From positions 1 through 64,000 of the forward strand of contig NZ_CABFPH010000018.1 of the NCBI RefSeq assembly GCF_902141845.1: a DNA stretch of 64,000 nt, read 5' to 3'. A program made the translations under genes and the position numbers. Shown piece by piece: positions 54,011 through 62,760 of this stretch. Under the pieces are notes generated by a model, which did no database searches, had not been told where the DNA came from, and saw nothing but the letters and a program-made list of their open reading frames with translations. Source of the DNA: Methylobacterium symbioticum (GTDB lineage: Bacteria; Pseudomonadota; Alphaproteobacteria; Rhizobiales; Beijerinckiaceae). Position 1 is the stretch's first letter. Each line of letters opens with the position of its first letter.

Positions 54011-54271
54011 TCATTTCGTCGGAGCGCTCGAGTTGAACAGCTCCTTGACGTTCTTGACCAGCAGCTTCGGCTGGTGGGTGAGCAGGCGCTGGCCGTTCTT
54101 GGTGTCTCCGGTCACGGTCAAGATCCCGCCGATGATGGTGCCCATCGTATGATGCACCACCCCGAACAGATCGCCGGCGGAGACCTGCTCCAGAACCTCG
54201 TCGGACAGCAGCACGGCCTCGGCGCCGAGGGTCGGCTCCGTCGTCATCGGGGCAAGGGTGTGATGGGCCAT
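54011..54271 (-). CDS. Small peptide with double-glycine-type (bacteriocin-like) leader
   Basis: The 86-residue frame starts at ATG 54271 (weak site; ATG 54247 is also possible). Residues 22-33 read LSDEVLEQVSAG, close to the leader consensus of bacteriocins and RiPP precursors cleaved by C39 peptidase-ABC exporters after a Gly-Gly or Ala-Gly pair. The following core of about 53 residues contains a Gly-rich hydrophobic stretch (HTMGTIIGGILTV) and a basic tail. No exporter or immunity gene is adjacent. Leader resemblance is directly visible; a toxin or signal role is inference. Confidence 0.55.
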   Translation of the reverse strand: MAHHTLAPMTTEPTLGAEAVLLSDEVLEQVSAGDLFGVVHHTMGTIIGGILTVTGDTKNGQRLLTHQPKLLVKNVKELFNSSAPTK

Positions 54272-54274
54272 CAA

Positions 54275-54606
54275 TAGTTCTCGTGTTGCGAAGCGACGCC
54301 CTGATTGCGTCTAGGAGGATTGAAGCCGGATCGGCCCAGCTTGGCTGTGCTTGAGAACACCTCCGCCGGCCCGAGCCCCACCCGGTTCATCCCCGCGGTC
54401 GACGCGGCCGACCGCGAGCAGGCTGCCGTCAGGGCGCGGCGCGCGGTCGGCGCGCGTTGGCCTCAAGGGCCAGTTCTCCACCGCACAGGCATTGCACAAA
54501 CAACCGGATAATCTGCTAATCTATGGGATAAAAGCTTGATCGTCGCGCGGGTAAGGCGACGAATACGGTCAATTTTAGTAAGTCGACTTCATGAGGGCTT
54601 GAATCC
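54275..54606. other. Intergenic stretch, partly AT-rich
   Basis: Upstream region of the leader-peptide gene and the truncated start of the following pseudogene. The AT-rich part (about 54490-54600) may contain promoter elements, but none was fixed; no known protein is encoded. Confidence 0.3.
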
Positions 54607-55661
54607 GACCGGATCGAGTCCCTGTTCGGCGGAGTCGGCACCGAACTCGCGGCGATCAGCGCGAGCAACGCGTCGATCAACGAGGCGCTCGGCGCGATGC
54701 AGGCCTGCCTGGACCGGACCGAGGCCAAGGCCGGCCGCGCCCTGGCCCTCTCGGTCGAGGGGCTCGCCGCCGCGCACGGCGGCCCGGCGCCGATCTCGCC
54801 CGCCACGGCCTCGCGCGCCGGGAGGCCGGCTTCGACCGCCTCGACGCCGTGCTCGCCCGGTGCCGCCTGAGGATCGCCATCGAGCCGGCCTTCAAGGGCC
54901 TGTCGTTCCGGCGGCGCGAGGGCGGCTCGATGGTCGGCCTCGACGTCGAATATGCCGAGGCCTTCGCCCGCCATCCCGGCGAGGCGCCGGCGGACATCGT
55001 CTGGTCGGCCCTGCCGCCGAGCGCGGCTTTCGAGGGCATCGCCTATTCGCGGGCCTAGACCTCCCTGCCCTACGTGCTGGCCCGCCGGGCCGGCGATACG
55101 CGCCTCGGCGGCCTCGCCGATCTGGAAGGCCGGACGCTCGGCATCATCAACGATCAGAGCGCCTATGCCACGCTGAAGGCCGCCGGGTTGCGCTGGGGTG
55201 ACGCCCTCTCGGCCAAGGGGCGGCGCGTCGCCGCCCTCGGCAGCCTGATCCCTATGGCCGATCAGGGACGCATCCACGATGGCGTGGTCGATGCCTTCGC
55301 CGTCGATGCGCCGATCATGCACTGGGCCTGCACCAGCCCCGACGGCCCCTGGCGCGGGCGGATCGAGATCCTGCCGGGCAATATCGCGCCGGCCCCGTGG
55401 TTCTACGCGGCGGCGGTCGCCAACCACCCGTCCTCCTGCCGCCTGCTGATGGCGGTCGATGCCTTCCTCGACGGCTTCGCCGGAACGGCCGAGCGGGCCG
55501 CGATCGAGCGCCGCGGGCAGGGCGCGCCGGTCGCAGGGACCGGCAGCTACCGCGACGAGCCGGGCAACCTGCGCGGCAGCCCGGACCTCGCCGCCGCCTA
55601 TCGGGCGCAGACGGGGCAGGATCCGCTTCCGCCGGATCTCGTCAGGCGGCACGCCGCCTGA
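54607..55661 (+). pseudogene. Type-3 solute-binding protein-like gene, broken three ways
   Basis: A helical N-terminal piece (DRIESLFGGVGTELAAISAS, phase 1) runs to about 54810. A frameshift then leads to an SBP_bac_3-like domain (FDRLDAVLARCRLRIAIEPA, phase 3). A short internal deletion follows FARHPGEAPAD, and an in-frame TAG interrupts at 55056-55058 (SRA stop TSLPYVLARR). The C-terminal lobe continues to 55661 (TLGIINDQSAYATLKAAGLR). No start codon with a site is seen. Probably a former sensor or transport binding protein. Confidence 0.6.
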
Positions 55662-55999
55662 TCGTCCGGGGCGGCCGATGCGGCTGTCTCGAGGATGGGG
55701 TCGCGCGGCGCCAAGGCCGCGTCTCCCGTCCTCCGCTCCGGTGTCTCGGTAGTCCGCCCCATGGCCACCGCCGGGCCGGTCTGCGATGCAGCGCCGTCGC
55801 TCCGGCCGCACCGTTCCTCGGCGTGGCCGAACGGCCGGCGGCCGGCGCCGAGTTCCTCTCCGGTGCCGCGCCGCCCTCCGACATGTCTGGCCCCCGCCTC
55901 CGGGCCGCTTTCAGCCCGGCCGTCCGGTGGGCAGCCTCTCGGATTCCCCGTCGTCCGGCCACGCAGCCGTGGCGCGGGCCGGGGGCGGCTCAGGGCCCC
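55662..55999. other. Intergenic region, nothing recognised
   Basis: Convergent with the minus-strand GntR gene. Open frames exist on both strands but resemble low-complexity GC-rich shadows. Confidence 0.35.
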
Positions 56000-56713
56000 T
56001 CAGTCGGAGCCGGTCTCCACGAGGTGCACGGCGCTCGTGCCCGGTTCCGCCGCCTCGGCGAGGGCGTCGCGGGCGATTTTGACGGTGACGCCCATCACGT
56101 GGCGCCGCAGCAGGCGCGACAGGCGGCTGGCGCTGCGGGCCGCGAGCGCCTCCATGATCTGCCGGTGATCCGAGACGGCCGCCCGCCAGTTCTCGGCGCT
56201 CTTGCGCGCCACGAAGCGGAAGGCCCGGGTGCGCAGCAGGATCTGCATGTAGGTGGTCTGCAGCGTCGCGTTGCCGGCAAGGGCCACCAGGGTCTCGTGG
56301 AAGCTGCGATTCGCCTGCAGGTAGGCCGGTTCGTCGCCGGCCTCGTAGGCCTCCATCATGCGGTCGTGGATCGCGCGCAGCTGCCCGATCTCGGCGTCGC
56401 TCGCCCGCCGGCAGACCAACTCGCCGGCCAGCGCCTCGAGCGCTCCCATCACGGGGAACAGCTCGTCGATCTCCTCGGGGCTGACCCGGGCCACGATGGC
56501 GCCGCGCCGGGGCAGGAGCTGCAGCATGCCCTCGGCGGCCAGCACCTTGAGGGCCTCCCGCAGGGGGGTGCGCGAGACCCCGAACCGCTGGCAGAGTTCC
56601 TGTTCGGGGACCTTGTCGCCCGGGCGGAGCGTGCCGGCCACCACCATCTCGCGGATGCCGGCGACGAGCGCGTCGTGGAGGTTGTAGCGGAAGAGCGCGG
56701 TCGGGCTGGTCAT
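56000..56713 (-). CDS. GntR-family regulator, FadR/FCD subgroup
   Basis: The 237-residue protein has the GntR winged helix (about 10-75: LRPGDKVPEQELCQRFGVSR, then TPLREALKVLAAEGMLQLLP) and an all-helical FCD ligand domain (about 85-225) with metal-binding-type residues around RSFHETLVAL and SDHRQIMEAL. It lies next to the acyl-CoA module; the triple palindrome in the MFS/CoA-transferase divergent promoter is its likely target. Effector probably an organic acid. Confidence 0.85.
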   Translation of the reverse strand: MTSPTALFRYNLHDALVAGIREMVVAGTLRPGDKVPEQELCQRFGVSRTPLREALKVLAAEGMLQLLPRRGAIVARVSPEEIDELFPVMGALEALAGELVCRRASDAEIGQLRAIHDRMMEAYEAGDEPAYLQANRSFHETLVALAGNATLQTTYMQILLRTRAFRFVARKSAENWRAAVSDHRQIMEALAARSASRLSRLLRRHVMGVTVKIARDALAEAAEPGTSAVHLVETGSD

Positions 56714-56755
56714 CGGGGCGGGCGATGCTTCGGGTCCGGCGAGTCATAGCAGGCT

Positions 56756-56781
56756 CCGCGCGCCGCTACAGCGGCGCGCGG
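56756..56781. terminator. GC-rich hairpin between MFS and gntR
   Basis: CCGCGCGCCGCT and AGCGGCGCGCGG form a perfect 12-bp stem around AC. It lies 31 nt beyond the minus-strand MFS stop and 43 nt before the GntR start. Probably ends or attenuates the MFS transcript. Confidence 0.55.
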
Positions 56782-56811
56782 GGGCGTCATCGTCGCTGCT
56801 CGCAAGGCCCC

Positions 56812-58161
56812 TCACGTCGCCGCGCGCGAGGCGGCGCCGTGCGGCAGGACCGGCGTCTCGGCCGGCGTCTCGGCCGGGGCCGTGACCTCGCCCTTCGGCA
56901 GGGCGCGCCAGGCGAGGATCGCGCCGACGAGCAGGAGCGCGATCGATCCCAGGAAGGGCAGCGCGTAGCTGCCCGAGAGCTGCGCCACCACGCCGAAGGC
57001 GAGGGGCGAGACGATGCCGGCGACCGCCGAGCCGGTGTTCATGATCCCGCTGGCCGTGCCGGCATGCTTGGGCGCGACATCCATGGGGATCGCCCAGATC
57101 GGCCCGACCGTCAGCTCGAGGAAGAAGAACGCGCCGCTGAGGCAGGCCGCGATCACGCTGAGATCGTGCAGGAACAGCACCGGCACGAGGCAGAGCATCG
57201 ATCCGAGCAGGCTCGTCACGATCACCGTGCGGCGCGCCCGGGCGAGGTCGCCGGTGCGGCGGTAGAGCCGGTCGGCCCAGAGGCCGCCGAGCGTGTCGCC
57301 GATGACGCCGGCCCCGAACACGCCGAAGGCGAACAGCGCCGATTTCTTGATGTCGAGGTCGTGCGCCTTGACGAAATAGCTCGGCAGCCAGGTCACGTAG
57401 AGCCACAGGGTCCAGTTGTAGCAGAAATAGACCACCGTCGTCGGCAGCATGCCGCGCAGCAGCGCCCCCCACGGGGTCGGCTCGGTCCTGGCCGCCGCCG
57501 GCCCGCGCGCGGGTGGCAGCGCGGCGAGCTCCTCCGCGGTGCAGCCCGGATGCGTCTTCGGGTCGTCCCGGACGTACAGGCCCCAGGCCACGACCCAGCA
57601 CAGGCTCACCGCCGCGAGCACGATGAAGGTGCCGCGCCAGCCGAGATAGGCCGCCATCAGGACCACGAGCGGCGGCGTCACGGTGTTGGCGAGGCGCGAG
57701 CAGGAATGGACCACGCCCTGCGCGTAGCCGCGCTCGGAGGCCGGCACCCAGCGGGTCATCGCCGTGGTGGCGGCCGGGAAGGTCGCGCCCTCGCCGATCC
57801 CGAGGAGCAGCCGCGCCAGCACCAGGGAGACGAGGCCGCCGACAAAGCCCGTGAGCAGCGTGCCGACCGTCCAGACGATGCCGCAGGCGACCAGCGTCCG
57901 GCGCGCGCCGAGGCGGTCGGCGGTCATGCCGCCGAGGATCTGGAACAGGGCGTAGGTGTAGCCGAAGGCCGAGAGGGCGAAGCCGAGCTGGATGGTGTCG
58001 AGGTGCAGGTCGGCCGCCATCAGGGGCGCCAGCGTCGAGAGGTTCACCCGGTCCACGTAGGTGATGAAGTAGACGAGGCAGATCAGCGCGAAGACGCGTC
58101 CGCGCGTGGTGGTGGCCGTCGTTCGGAGCGCGCGGACGAAGCCGCCGGATCCCAGGCGCAT
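56812..58161 (-). CDS. MFS transporter, ACS-like (first of two paralogues)
   Basis: The ATG at 58161 has GGGAGG at proper distance and gives 449 residues with 12 helices; the open frame extends 50 codons upstream through the operator region. Motifs: YFITYVDRVNLSTLAPLMAA in helix 1 and GIGEGATFPAATTAMTRWVP. It is divergent from the CaiB-type gene and closely resembles the MFS at 61203. It probably imports the acid that the module activates with CoA. Confidence 0.82.
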   Translation of the reverse strand: MRLGSGGFVRALRTTATTTRGRVFALICLVYFITYVDRVNLSTLAPLMAADLHLDTIQLGFALSAFGYTYALFQILGGMTADRLGARRTLVACGIVWTVGTLLTGFVGGLVSLVLARLLLGIGEGATFPAATTAMTRWVPASERGYAQGVVHSCSRLANTVTPPLVVLMAAYLGWRGTFIVLAAVSLCWVVAWGLYVRDDPKTHPGCTAEELAALPPARGPAAARTEPTPWGALLRGMLPTTVVYFCYNWTLWLYVTWLPSYFVKAHDLDIKKSALFAFGVFGAGVIGDTLGGLWADRLYRRTGDLARARRTVIVTSLLGSMLCLVPVLFLHDLSVIAACLSGAFFFLELTVGPIWAIPMDVAPKHAGTASGIMNTGSAVAGIVSPLAFGVVAQLSGSYALPFLGSIALLLVGAILAWRALPKGEVTAPAETPAETPVLPHGAASRAAT

Positions 58162-58260
58162 GAGGTGGTCCTCCCTGTCGGGCAGTTTGCTGCCAGAAGT
58201 TGCATATCGTCGTATGCCTGCCGCGAGACTGCGCGGCTTCCGCAGCGGCCGCAAGACGCA

Positions 58261-58340
58261 TTCTGCATGCAGAACGCAATTTTTTGCATGCAGATCGAAC
58301 CGGTGTTGCACTCTCGTGAGAGTGCCTTATGCATGCAGAA
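58261..58340. promoter_or_regulatory. Three GntR/FCD operators in divergent promoter region
   Basis: Three 14-bp copies share the core TGCATGCAGA: TTCTGCATGCAGAA at 58261-58274 (perfect palindrome), TTTTGCATGCAGAT at 58282-58295 and TTATGCATGCAGAA at 58327-58340. The first two are spaced 21 nt start to start, about two helical turns. They lie between the MFS and CoA-transferase genes and fit FCD-GntR sites. A near-palindrome CTCTCGTGAGAG sits at 58311-58322. Confidence 0.7.
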
Positions 58341-58386
58341 TGCGAACGTGACGCCCTCGAGGCGCGCGAGCTGAGGAGACGGCCAG

Positions 58387-59655
58387 ATGGACACTCTCGG
58401 ACATGACGGCGCGCGGCCCGACGGCAACCCGGTGGAGAGCGGGGGCGCCGCCCAGGCGCGGCCGCTGCCGCTCGCCGGCCTGCGCGTCCTCGACGTGACG
58501 CAGGTGATGGCGGGCCCGTTCTGCAGCATGCTGCTCGCCGATCTCGGCGCGGACGTGATCAAGGTCGAGCCGCCGGGCACCGGCGATCAGACCCGCGGCG
58601 CCATGGGATTCAAGATGAAGGGGTCCGACAGCATGGGCTTCCTGAACATGAACCGGAACAAGCGCAGCATCGCGATCAACCTGAAGAGCGAGGCCGGGCG
58701 GGCGCTGTTCCTGAAGCTTGCCGCGAGCGCCGACATCCTGGTCGAGAACTACCGGCCGGGCGTGATGAAGAAGCTCGGCCTCGGATACGAGGTGCTGCGC
58801 CAGCACAATCCGAAACTGATCTACGCCAGCATCTCGGGCTTCGGGCAGTCGGGCCCCTGGGCCATGCGGCCGGGCTACGACCTGATGGCCCAGGCCATGT
58901 CGGGGGTGATGAGCGTGACCGGCCATCCGGGCGGGCCGCCGGTGAAGGCCGGCGTGCCGGTGGCCGATATCGGCTGCGCCCTGTTCACCGTCTACGGCAT
59001 CCTCAGCGCCTATATCGGCCGCCAGACCAGCGGCGAGGGCCAGTATATCGACGCCTCCCTGTTCGACGCGGCGCTGGCCTTCTCGATCTGGGACATATCC
59101 GAGTACTGGGGCACCGGCCGGATCCCGGAGCCGCTCGGCACCGCGAACCGGATGAGCGCGCCCTACCAGGCGGTGCGCGCCTCGGACGGCTACTTCGTGA
59201 TGGGGGCGACCAACCAGAAGCTCTGGCGCCTGCTCTGCGAGGTGCTCGCCCGGCCCGACCTCGTCGAGGATCCCCGCTTCGTCGACATCCCCGCCCGGCT
59301 CGCCCATCGGGAGGTGCTGATCGCGGAGCTGGAGACGAGCTTCGCGGCGAAGACCGCGGAGGAATGGGTCGCGCTGATGCTCGCGGCCGGCATCCCGGCA
59401 GGCCGCATGAACACCTATCCGGAGGCCTTCGAGAGCGAGCACGGCCGGCACCGGCAGATGCGGATCGAGGTGCCGCATCCGATCGAGGGCAGCGTGCCCA
59501 ATATCGGCTTCCCGGTGAAGTTCTCCGGGACGCCGCCGCGGACACGCCGGCACGCGCCCCTGCTGGGCGAGCACACCGAGGCGCTGCTGCAGGAGCTCGG
59601 CCTGGATCAGGAGGCGGTCGAGACGCTGCGCCAGGGCGGCGCGTTCGCGCCGTGA
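58387..59655 (+). CDS. Family III CoA transferase (CaiB/BaiF type)
   Basis: The 422-residue protein has the class III CoA-transferase pattern: LRVLDVTQVMAGPFCSMLLA, LGADVIKVEPPGTGD, and the catalytic Asp165 in GYDLMAQAMSG. It would move CoA from one acyl-CoA to a free carboxylic acid, activating the imported substrate. GAGGAG precedes the ATG. Its stop overlaps the GTG of the crotonase gene. No donor or acceptor can be read from the sequence. Confidence 0.85.
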   Translation: MDTLGHDGARPDGNPVESGGAAQARPLPLAGLRVLDVTQVMAGPFCSMLLADLGADVIKVEPPGTGDQTRGAMGFKMKGSDSMGFLNMNRNKRSIAINLKSEAGRALFLKLAASADILVENYRPGVMKKLGLGYEVLRQHNPKLIYASISGFGQSGPWAMRPGYDLMAQAMSGVMSVTGHPGGPPVKAGVPVADIGCALFTVYGILSAYIGRQTSGEGQYIDASLFDAALAFSIWDISEYWGTGRIPEPLGTANRMSAPYQAVRASDGYFVMGATNQKLWRLLCEVLARPDLVEDPRFVDIPARLAHREVLIAELETSFAAKTAEEWVALMLAAGIPAGRMNTYPEAFESEHGRHRQMRIEVPHPIEGSVPNIGFPVKFSGTPPRTRRHAPLLGEHTEALLQELGLDQEAVETLRQGGAFAP

Positions 59656-60437
59656 GCGGGACGGAGCGGGAGGGCGCGGTCCGCTACCGCGCCGAGGGCG
59701 GGGTCGCCCACCTCACCTTCGACCGGCCGGCCGCGCGCAACGCCATGACCTGGCGCATGTACGAGGAACTGGCCGAGGGGCTCGCCCGGATCGAGGCCGA
59801 CCCGGCGATCCGGGTCGCGGTCCTGCGGGGGGCGGGCGGCAAGGCCTTCGTGGCCGGCACCGATATCGAGCAGTTCGTCGGCTTCACCGGCGCGGACGGG
59901 GTCGCCTACGAGACGCGGATCGACGCCTATGTCGAGGCGCTGGAGCGGGTGCGCGTGCCGACGCTCGCGGTGGTCGAGGGGCTCGCGGTCGGCGGCGGCC
60001 TCGCCATCGCGAATGCCTGCGACCTGCGCGTCGCGACGCCGGGTGCGCGGTTCGGGGTGCCGATCGCCCGGACGCTCGGCAATTGCCTGTCGCCGGCCAA
60101 TCTGCGCCGCCTGACCGCGACGCTCGGGCTGCCGGTGGTCAAGCGGATGCTCCTGCTCGCCGAGATGCCGGAGGCCGAGACCCTGGCGCCGCTCGGCTAT
60201 CTCGCCGGGATCGCCCCGGCGGAGGCCCTCGACGCGACGGTCGCGCAGATGTGTGACCGCCTGCTCGGCCACGCGCCCGTGACGATGCGCGTGACCCGTG
60301 AGATGCTGAACGCGCTCGCGCTCGATCCGGAGGCCGACGGCAGCGCCGGCATCCGGGCCTGCTACGGGAGCCGGGATTTCCAGGAGGGCGTCGCCGCCTT
60401 CCTGGGCAAGCGCCCGGCCGCGTGGTCGGGAACCTGA
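59652..60437 (+). CDS. Crotonase-fold protein lacking both hydratase glutamates
   Basis: The 261-residue enoyl-CoA hydratase/isomerase family protein has the oxyanion-hole segments (GGKAFVAGTDIEQF; VGGGLAIANACDLRVA). The two catalytic glutamates of true hydratases are absent: the first is Ala in GGGLAIANACD, and the FGxPE motif reads FGVPIARTLG. It probably catalyses another crotonase reaction on the CoA ester made by its neighbour (isomerisation, hydrolysis, decarboxylation or C-C cleavage). GTG at 59652 is coupled to the CoA-transferase stop. Confidence 0.8.
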   Translation: MSGTEREGAVRYRAEGGVAHLTFDRPAARNAMTWRMYEELAEGLARIEADPAIRVAVLRGAGGKAFVAGTDIEQFVGFTGADGVAYETRIDAYVEALERVRVPTLAVVEGLAVGGGLAIANACDLRVATPGARFGVPIARTLGNCLSPANLRRLTATLGLPVVKRMLLLAEMPEAETLAPLGYLAGIAPAEALDATVAQMCDRLLGHAPVTMRVTREMLNALALDPEADGSAGIRACYGSRDFQEGVAAFLGKRPAAWSGT

Positions 60438-60479
60438 CGCGGGCCCGACCCGTCCAGCCTGCACCCGCCGGAACCGCCG

Positions 60480-61025
60480 ATGTCCCTCTACGCCCTCGAC
60501 GATCACGCACCCGTCCTGGAGGATGACAGTGTCTGGGTCGCACCCGGCGCGCACGTGATCGGGCGGGTGCGCCTCGGCGCCGGGGCGAGCGTCTGGTTCG
60601 GCGCCGTCCTGCGCGGCGACAACGAGGAGATGCGCGTCGGCGCGCGGACCAACATCCAGGACGGGGCGGTGCTGCACTCCGATCCCGGCTTCCCGCTGAC
60701 CATCGGGGAGGGCGTCACCATCGGTCACCGCGCGATCGTGCATGGCTGCACGATCGGCGACAACGCGCTGATCGGCATGGGCGCGACGGTGCTGAACGGG
60801 GCCCGGATCGGCCGGAACTGCATCGTCGGCGCCAACGCCCTGGTCAAGGAGGGCGCCGAGTTCCCCGACGGCAGCCTGATCGTCGGCATGCCGGCCAAGG
60901 CGATCCGCAGCCTCGACGCGGCCGGCGCGGCCGATCTGCGCCGGCTCGCCGAGCATTATGTCGGCAATGCCCGCCGCTTCGCCGCCGGGCTGGTCCGCCG
61001 CGACGGGCGGGATGAGGCGAGATAG
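60480..61025 (+). CDS. Gamma-carbonic-anhydrase-like hexapeptide protein (PaaY/CaiE type)
   Basis: This 181-residue left-handed beta-helix protein has the three zinc-type histidines of gamma carbonic anhydrases (H66, H83, H88) and the RGDNEEMRVGARTNIQDGAV core. In acyl-CoA operons such proteins (PaaY, CaiE) act as proofreading thioesterases or accessory factors. It lies 42 nt after the crotonase gene, so a CoA-recycling role is plausible. Confidence 0.82.
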   Translation: MSLYALDDHAPVLEDDSVWVAPGAHVIGRVRLGAGASVWFGAVLRGDNEEMRVGARTNIQDGAVLHSDPGFPLTIGEGVTIGHRAIVHGCTIGDNALIGMGATVLNGARIGRNCIVGANALVKEGAEFPDGSLIVGMPAKAIRSLDAAGAADLRRLAEHYVGNARRFAAGLVRRDGRDEAR

Positions 61026-61202
61026 CGCTTGCGACCGCGCATTATGAATGCACAATCATGCATGATCGCCTCCGGCCGGGAGGGGCGCCGCGCGCCCGGC
61101 CCCGGCGGCCGGCCGCGATCAGCCGGGCGGCGCCCGTAGCCGCGTCCTCCCGGCGAGAAGCCCGGCGCTCAGACCGGGCCGATCCAAGTGGGAGGACGCC
61201 GG

Positions 61203-62498
61203 ATGATCACGATACCCAGACGCATCACAGCGCCCGGCATGGTGCTGTTCCTGCTCTGTCTGATGTACTTCATCACCTATGTGGACCGGGTGAATGTCGG
61301 CACCGCCGGCCCGGCGATCAAGGCGGAGCTCGGCCTCTCGAACATCGAGCTCGGCCTCGTCTTCTCGGCCTTCGCCTACCCCTACGCGGTGTTCCAGATC
61401 GTCGGCGGCGCCATGGCCGACAAGTGGGGCGCGCGGCGCACGCTCTTCATCTGCGGGCTGATCTGGGCGGCGGCGACCGTCGCCACCGGCTTCGTCGGCG
61501 GCATGGTCTCGCTCTTCCTCGTCCGCTTCGCCCTCGGCTTCGGCGAGGGCGCCACCTTCCCGACCGCGACGCGCGCCATGCAATCCTGGGTGTCGGCCGA
61601 CCAGCGCGGCTTCGCCCAGGGCATCACCCATTCCTTCGCCCGCTTCGGCAACGCGGTGACGCCGCCCCTCGTCGTCCTGATGATGGCGTTCGTCGGATGG
61701 CGCGGCGCATTCGTCGTGCTCGGTGTCCTCAGCTTCATCTGGGTCGCGGCCTGGGTGCTGTACTACCGGGACGACCCGCGCGCGCATCCGGGCATCACCC
61801 GCGCGGATCTCGACCGCCTGGCCTTGAGCGCGCGCAAGCCCGCCGGCCCGCGGCCTCCCGTGCCGTGGAGCCGCCTGGTGCCGCGCATGGCCCCGGTGAC
61901 GCTGACCTATTTCTGCTACGGCTGGTCGCTCTGGCTGTATCTCAACTGGCTGCCCTCCTTCTTCAAGGAGGGCTACGGGCTCGACATCAAGAACTCCGCC
62001 CTGTTCGCCTCGGGGGTGTTCTTCGCCGGCGTCGTCGGCGACACGCTCGGAGGGGTCGTCTCCGACCGGATCCTCAAGAAGACCGGCAACCTGCAGAAGG
62101 CGCGCCGGGACGTGATCTGCGTCGGCATGCTGGGCGCGGCCGCGTGCCTGGCGGGCGTGTTCCTGACCAAGGAGCTCACCCTCGTCGCCCTGCTGCTCAG
62201 CGCCGGCTTCTTCTTCCTGGAACTCGTCATCGGGCCGATCTGGTCGGTGCCGATGGACATCGCGCCGCAGTTCGCCGGCACGGCGAGCGGCCTGATGAAT
62301 TTCGGCTCGGCCTTCGCGGCGATCGTCTCGCCGCTCACCTTCGGCCTCATCGTCGACATGACCGGCAACTGGATCCTGCCCTTCGCGGGCTCGATCGGCC
62401 TGCTCCTGCTCGGGGCGGCGCTGGCCTTCCGGATGCATCCGGAGCGCCCCTTCGAGGCCGAGCCGGAGGCGCCGCCGCGCATCCTCCCCGCCGAGTAG
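61203..62498 (+). CDS. MFS transporter, ACS-like (second paralogue)
   Basis: From ATG 61203 behind GGGAGG the protein has 431 residues and 12 helices. It is obviously related to the MFS at 56812: YFITYVDRVNVGTAGPAIKA and GFGEGATFPTATRAMQSWVS match its motifs almost position by position. It lies 177 nt after the gamma-carbonic-anhydrase-like gene and is probably part of the same GntR-controlled module. Confidence 0.82.
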   Translation: MITIPRRITAPGMVLFLLCLMYFITYVDRVNVGTAGPAIKAELGLSNIELGLVFSAFAYPYAVFQIVGGAMADKWGARRTLFICGLIWAAATVATGFVGGMVSLFLVRFALGFGEGATFPTATRAMQSWVSADQRGFAQGITHSFARFGNAVTPPLVVLMMAFVGWRGAFVVLGVLSFIWVAAWVLYYRDDPRAHPGITRADLDRLALSARKPAGPRPPVPWSRLVPRMAPVTLTYFCYGWSLWLYLNWLPSFFKEGYGLDIKNSALFASGVFFAGVVGDTLGGVVSDRILKKTGNLQKARRDVICVGMLGAAACLAGVFLTKELTLVALLLSAGFFFLELVIGPIWSVPMDIAPQFAGTASGLMNFGSAFAAIVSPLTFGLIVDMTGNWILPFAGSIGLLLLGAALAFRMHPERPFEAEPEAPPRILPAE

Positions 62499-62760
62499 GC
62501 CGGCCTGGGCGTCCCGCGCCCCGGCGCCCGGCCCTCCGCGACGTTCCGCCGGATGCGCTTAATCCCTCGATTTCGCGCATCCAGGCGAAGCATTGCAGGG
62601 GACTGTCAGGGGGCTCGGGACAATGCCCAAACAATGAGCGTTGATCGACCGCGACCGTAAAGAACCGCAGCTTGACGGTCCCCCGCGCTTCGAGAATGTT
62701 GCATTCAGAGTGCCACGACGAAGGGCACGCCGCGCCAGCGGTCGATTGGGAGAGGAAACG

